64,000 bases of DNA from Chitinophaga silvatica (GTDB lineage: Bacteria > Bacteroidota > Bacteroidia > Chitinophagales > Chitinophagaceae), in assembly GCF_003419895.1 (NCBI RefSeq), contig NZ_QPMM01000018.1, forward strand, positions 1-64,000, written 5' to 3'. The position numbers and the translations under genes were made by a program. Positions 60,597-64,000 of the stretch are shown piece by piece. Below the pieces are notes generated by a model. The model was not told the DNA's origin, ran no database searches, and saw only the letters and a list, made by a program, of their open reading frames with translations. Every line of letters begins with the position of its first letter. Positions within the stretch are counted from its first letter, which is position 1.

Positions 60597-61958
60597 TTAT
60601 ACAAAAGCGCTGAAGCCGGTAATACCTCTTCCAACTATCAGGGAATTAATTTCTTTAGTTCCTTCATAAGAGTAAATGGCTTCTGCGTCGGCAACGAATC
60701 GGGCAACATTATATTCCAGTAAAATACCATTCCCTCCCATTACTTCTCTGGCGCGGCTTACCACATCGCGGGTACGCAGTGTACAAAACACCTTAGCCAG
60801 TGAGGCATGTTCATCTGTCAACTGGCCAGCATCCTGGAGTTCAGATAAGCGATAGCAGAGTGTTTGCATTGCAGTAAGATTTGAGAGCATTTCAACAAGG
60901 TGGCCCTGAATTAACTGAAATGCAGCAATTGGTTTTCCAAATTGTTTACGCTGGCGAGTATAGGCCAGGGCATTTTCGTATGCACCCCGTGCGCATCCAA
61001 CAGCTTCCCAGGCAACACCAGCCCTGGTCATACGCAAAACTTTGGCTGTATCTTTAAATGAATTGGCCAGTTGTAAGCGATCTTTTTCGGCAACCTGGCA
61101 ATTATCGAGTGTAATTAATCCATTCTGAACAATCCGGAGTGCCATCTTATCCTCAATCTTAGCTACACTGAAGCCGGGAGTACCTTTTCTTACAAGAAAA
61201 CCTTTCACCTGATTATCATCCAGATCCCTTGCCCAAATGATATTTACATCAGCAAAAGTAGCATTGCCTATCCACTTCTTTTGGCCATTAATAACCCAGG
61301 TATCCCCTTCCCGTTTAGCCGTGGTAGTGAGTCCGCCTGCTGTAGCAGATCCAACTTCAGGTTCGGTAAGACCGAAAGACCCGATAATGTTTAGCTGTTG
61401 CATGCCAGGTAGCCACTCCTGCTTTTGTTCTTCAGATCCCAGCAGATAAATTGATCCCATGGCCAAGCCGCTTTGAACACCAAAGAAAGTGGCAATAGAA
61501 GCATCTACCCTGGCCATTTCCATGGCAATAATTCCTTCCATCAAAAAGGACCTGTTAGGGCAGCCATATCCTTTATAGGTAACACCGCAGATATTTAGTT
61601 CTCTGAATTTGGGAATGATGTCAAAAGGGAAAGATGCTTTTAACCAATGTTCATTTACTATAGGTTTAATTTCTTTTTCCATGAAAGCGCGAACCTGGAG
61701 CTGCAAAGCCCTGTCTTCCTCATTAAGCTTACCGCCAAGGTCATAGAAGTCGCCATCGATGGGTGGAAGTTCCTTTTTCTTACCGGAGCCACCAGTCAAC
61801 ATTTTCATTAAGCCATTCAATTGTGTATCATCCATATGGCCCACAGCATGCATAACCTTGGCGAGGTCCACTTTTTCGGATAATCGGGAAAGTGCTGCCA
61901 GATCAATATTTTTTAATAAATGGTATGCCTGCTTAAGTTTAGAGAAAGTTCCTGCCAT
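60597..61958 (-). CDS. Acyl-CoA dehydrogenase (glutaryl-CoA-dehydrogenase-like)
   Basis: This 453-aa FAD-dependent enzyme has the ACAD core: FGVQSGLAMGSIYLLGSEEQKQEWLPG, FGLTEPEVGS, RQRKQFGKPIAAFQLIQ and VMGGNGILLEYNVARFVADAEAIYSYEGTKEINSLIVGRGITG, whose Glu is the catalytic base. The YEGT...GRxITG end resembles glutaryl-CoA dehydrogenase. About 75 extra N-terminal residues (LLKNIDLAALSRLSEKVDLAKVMHAVGHMDDTQLNGLMKML) precede it. I start at the ATG at 61958, 46 bases after a TATCTTTG box. An in-frame start at 62090 would add 44 residues of random-looking sequence. Confidence 0.9.
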   Translation of the reverse strand: MAGTFSKLKQAYHLLKNIDLAALSRLSEKVDLAKVMHAVGHMDDTQLNGLMKMLTGGSGKKKELPPIDGDFYDLGGKLNEEDRALQLQVRAFMEKEIKPIVNEHWLKASFPFDIIPKFRELNICGVTYKGYGCPNRSFLMEGIIAMEMARVDASIATFFGVQSGLAMGSIYLLGSEEQKQEWLPGMQQLNIIGSFGLTEPEVGSATAGGLTTTAKREGDTWVINGQKKWIGNATFADVNIIWARDLDDNQVKGFLVRKGTPGFSVAKIEDKMALRIVQNGLITLDNCQVAEKDRLQLANSFKDTAKVLRMTRAGVAWEAVGCARGAYENALAYTRQRKQFGKPIAAFQLIQGHLVEMLSNLTAMQTLCYRLSELQDAGQLTDEHASLAKVFCTLRTRDVVSRAREVMGGNGILLEYNVARFVADAEAIYSYEGTKEINSLIVGRGITGFSAFV

Positions 61959-62003
61959 GACAATTAGTATTTCTTTTAAAAATACAGTGTTTCGGATAGC
62001 TTG

Positions 62004-62011
62004 CAAAGATA
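62004..62011 (-). promoter_or_regulatory. -7 promoter box of the acyl-CoA dehydrogenase
   Basis: TATCTTTG on the minus strand fits TAnnTTTG and supports the start at 61958. Confidence 0.5.
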
Positions 62012-62043
62012 AAAGTTGGGGTTTGGTAGGTTTAAAATGAAAA

Positions 62044-62068
62044 GGGTGCCTCAAAAATTGAGACACCC
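62044..62068 (-). terminator. Orphan minus-strand terminator
   Basis: GGGTGCCTCA (62044-62053) pairs with TGAGACACCC (62059-62068) with one C-A mismatch. TTTT follows on the minus strand. No gene precedes it on that strand within the 270-base gap, so what it terminates is unclear. Confidence 0.55.
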
Positions 62069-62287
62069 ACTGGTTTATTAAAAAACACAACTAAAAGAAA
62101 AATTGAAAGAAAGCAGCAAACAAAAAATAGTCTACTGCTTTAAAACTATCTATCATGGCTGATATTAGAGTTATAACGCAGGATTTTTGCAATCCCTCTA
62201 TTTTTATTTTCATCAAGATAAGAATGTAAAACAGGTTATTTGAGAATTAAAAATCTACTCTTGATTTAAAATTTATAATTGTTTGAT

Positions 62288-62295
62288 TACATTCG
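62288..62295 (+). promoter_or_regulatory. Probable -7 box of the third ECF gene
   Basis: TACATTCG, one base off TAnnTTTG, 39 bases before the ATG; compare TATCTTCG before the ECF gene at 22141. Confidence 0.4.
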
Positions 62296-62334
62296 CAGCT
62301 ACGTATTCATATATCAAAATATTCTGAAGGTTAA

Positions 62335-62898
62335 ATGGTTACGACGCCTTCTTACGCGGCATATAAAGAATTGTTTCATTCGCAGTATAGTGACTTATGT
62401 AACTATGCCCATAGTTATTTAAAGGACGATGCTGTTGCAGAGGATGTAGTACAGGAAACATTCATCAAACTTTGGGAAAAGCATCCCGAACTGATAGAAA
62501 TGCCCAATATCAAGGCATACCTCTACAGAGCCGTCAGGAATAACTCTATATCGGTACTCAGAAAGCAGTCGACTGAAGACAATGGAAATAAAGGCTATGA
62601 ATGGTTGCAGGATAGTTCAGAAGACCCTGATGCAAATGAAATAGCAGCCAGCAAACCGCATTATGATAAATTAATTTACGAAGCAATTGCGCAATTACCA
62701 CCACAATGCAGGGAAGTATTCACTTGTTGCCGGGTTCAGGGGATGACGCATCAACAAACTGCACAGAAATTAGGATTATCGCCTAAAACTGTTGAAAACT
62801 ATATGGGAAGGGCCTTGAAACTGTTACGGAAGTATCTTTATAAATACGGTCTGCCAATTGGAATATTATTTTTATTAAAAATATTAGAGACACATTAG
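62335..62898 (+). CDS. ECF RNA polymerase sigma factor
   Basis: This 187-aa protein has region 2 (about 10-75: YKELFHSQYSDLCNYAHSYLKDDAVAEDVVQETFIKLWEKHPEL) and region 4 (about 118-172: LPPQCREVFTCCRVQGMTHQQTAQKLGLSPKTVENYMGRALKLLRKYL). The C-terminus ends in a short hydrophobic stretch (GLPIGILFLLKILE). FecR follows 48 bases on. Confidence 0.94.
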   Translation: MVTTPSYAAYKELFHSQYSDLCNYAHSYLKDDAVAEDVVQETFIKLWEKHPELIEMPNIKAYLYRAVRNNSISVLRKQSTEDNGNKGYEWLQDSSEDPDANEIAASKPHYDKLIYEAIAQLPPQCREVFTCCRVQGMTHQQTAQKLGLSPKTVENYMGRALKLLRKYLYKYGLPIGILFLLKILETH

Positions 62899-62946
62899 AG
62901 GGTTTTACGATAGAAAGACGTTATACAAGCAGAGCACAATATTATT

Positions 62947-63924
62947 ATGGAGCAATTTGACACTTATTACTACGATCTGATGGCCAAAAAGCTATCTGGC
63001 CACTGTACTGCAGCAGAACTTTCTGAACTGGAGCAATGGCTGGCTGCTTCCCCTGACCACCAGGCAGAATATGATATTTTGTCGAAACTCTGGCAAGATA
63101 GTCTGCCTGTCGCGAAACCAAGAGCATATGATGCGGCCAATGCATGGAAAAAGGTAGAACTGGCAACTGCGCCTGCAGCTGTTATTAAACCTATTTTTAA
63201 CTGGAAGAAACTTAGTGTGGCAGCGGCTGTGCTGGCTGTTATTGGTTCTGCATCCTGGTTTATCTTTAGCCATAATTCCATCAAAAAACATGAATTGGTG
63301 GCGAATGAAGGGAAAATAAAAAGCCTGGAACTTCCCGATAAATCCTTAGTGACCCTTCGCCAGGGCGCCAGAATAAAATATATAAACGGCTATCACAATC
63401 AAAACAGGTTAGTGGAACTCGAAGGAGAAGCATTCTTTGAGGTAGCAAATGATCCTGACCATCCTTTTCTTATAAGAACAGCCAATCAATCATTCGTAGA
63501 AGTACTGGGTACTTCTTTTACCGTACAAACAGATAAAGATAGTACTGCTGTTATTGTTGCTTCAGGAAAAGTACGACTTGGCGCAGAAAACGATACTGCT
63601 GCCGTTATACTCAGCTCCGGCCAAAGAGGTGTATGGGGAAATGGACAAATTTATTCCCGAAATAATACGAACCCCAACTTTATTGCCTGGAAAACAGGGG
63701 TTTTGCAATTTAATGACCAATCACTTCTTGAAATATTGCCACAATTAGCCGACTTTTACGCAAAAGATATCAGGGTTGATGCCAACTACAGGGAGACCGC
63801 TGCGAAGCAAAAAGCTACGATAACGTTCTCTAATCAGTCCTGTGACGACGTTTTGCATGAATTACAACTATTGCTTGGGTTCAACTATAAACAAACTGAA
63901 GACACCATCGTCATCAGTCAGTAG
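62947..63924 (+). CDS. FecR-family anti-sigma regulator
   Basis: This 325-aa protein has an N-terminal cytoplasmic part (1-78), one TM helix at about 83-102 (LSVAAAVLAVIGSASWFIFS) and a periplasmic FecR domain at about 115-210 (SLELPDKSLVTLRQGARIKYI, RLVELEGEAFFEVANDPDHPFLIRT, VLGTSFTVQTDKDSTA). A C-terminal DUF4974-like repeat follows (about 248-323). It overlaps, by 68 bases in another frame, a possible start of the SusC gene that follows. Confidence 0.93.
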   Translation: MEQFDTYYYDLMAKKLSGHCTAAELSELEQWLAASPDHQAEYDILSKLWQDSLPVAKPRAYDAANAWKKVELATAPAAVIKPIFNWKKLSVAAAVLAVIGSASWFIFSHNSIKKHELVANEGKIKSLELPDKSLVTLRQGARIKYINGYHNQNRLVELEGEAFFEVANDPDHPFLIRTANQSFVEVLGTSFTVQTDKDSTAVIVASGKVRLGAENDTAAVILSSGQRGVWGNGQIYSRNNTNPNFIAWKTGVLQFNDQSLLEILPQLADFYAKDIRVDANYRETAAKQKATITFSNQSCDDVLHELQLLLGFNYKQTEDTIVISQ

Positions 63925-64000
63925 TATAAAAAAGGGCTATTTTCTAATTTTTTATTTGCTGTTCCTTTTTCCAGCAGCCAGCCTAACTGCTCAAACCAGT
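63857..64000 (+). CDS. SusC-type TonB-dependent receptor, 5' end only (cut by window)
   Basis: Past the FecR stop an open frame reads IKKGYFLIFYLLFLFPAASLTAQTS, a signal peptide in the usual SusC style. No ATG lies after the FecR stop. The nearest in-frame ATG is at 63857, inside the 3' end of fecR, and gives a 26-residue n-region with no stop up to 64000. A TTG at 63875 is another choice. The position (sigma, FecR, then this) predicts an STN-containing SusC. The rest lies outside the window. Confidence 0.6.
   Translation, partial: MNYNYCLGSTINKLKTPSSSVSSIKKGYFLIFYLLFLFPAASLTAQTS

Noticed and set aside
60522..60722. 66-aa plus-strand frame
   Set aside because: Most of it is antisense to the acyl-CoA dehydrogenase C-terminus.
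1..64000. CRISPR array, tRNA, rRNA or prophage genes
   Set aside because: No spaced direct repeats, clover-leaf sequences, rRNA blocks or phage structural genes were seen by eye.

Overview
The window looks like chromosome from a Bacteroidota bacterium, most likely Chitinophagaceae (Chitinophaga-like). Signs are three ECF sigma / FecR / SusC loci, a SusD lipoprotein, DUF3276, DUF2911 and DUF4142 proteins, TAnnTTTG-type -7 promoter boxes and very few Shine-Dalgarno sequences at starts. The family placement is an inference from gene content. No rRNA, tRNA, CRISPR array or prophage was seen. The only mobile DNA is a broken IS1182-type transposase end at the left edge and a small palindromic repeat near 29.7 kb.

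Layout. 1-332 is a frameshifted transposase remnant. 0.5-4.5 kb is housekeeping: FKBP isomerase, NrnA, Ndk, XerD. 4.6-5.5 kb is a protein with two beta-sandwich-like repeats. 6.0-8.7 kb is a compact signalling cassette: a small protein ending in a CPxxC motif, a 7-TM protein, a histidine kinase and a response regulator. 8.7-9.6 kb is a DUF2911 protein. 9.7-14.1 kb is a four-gene operon (minus strand): periplasmic PIG-L deacetylase, two tiny membrane proteins of 58 and 43 aa, and a sodium:solute symporter. 14.3-21 kb is SusD, SusC, FecR and ECF sigma on the minus strand. 22.1-27.1 kb is a divergent ECF, FecR and SusC module without SusD. 27.1-33.2 kb holds an S24/S26-like peptidase, PyrB/PyrR, a peroxiredoxin, PruA and PrfB, the last with a programmed frameshift at UAA. 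33.3-38.3 kb holds a TspO-like protein, Pgi, a ZU5-like lipoprotein, YceI and a cupin. 38.8-46.6 kb holds a UvrA-like ATPase, a PUR-domain protein, an ABC exporter, a lipoprotein, PurC and an exonuclease/GIY-YIG fusion. 46.6-51.4 kb is an efflux operon (TolC, HlyD and two ABC-2 permeases) with no ATPase gene. 51.7-55.0 kb is a six-gene plus-strand operon resembling quinone/electrophile detoxification (YceI, MhqO-like dioxygenase, MhqD-like hydrolase, OsmC, CDGSH protein, GNAT). 55.1-56.1 kb is a split YeeE/YedE sulfur transporter. 56.2-62 kb holds DUF4142, a zinc-ribbon/SPFH pair, an alpha/beta hydrolase and an acyl-CoA dehydrogenase. 62.3-64.0 kb is a third ECF/FecR locus running into a SusC whose first codons overlap fecR.

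How the parts work together. The three sigma/FecR/SusC loci look like trans-envelope switches: the outer-membrane receptor's STN domain signals through FecR to release an ECF factor that turns on the receptor. The strongest candidates for under-described biology are the CPxxC / 7-TM / two-component cassette, the deacetylase-symporter operon with two micro-membrane proteins, the UAA version of the prfB frameshift site, and the ATPase-less exporter operon ending in a nuclease fusion.
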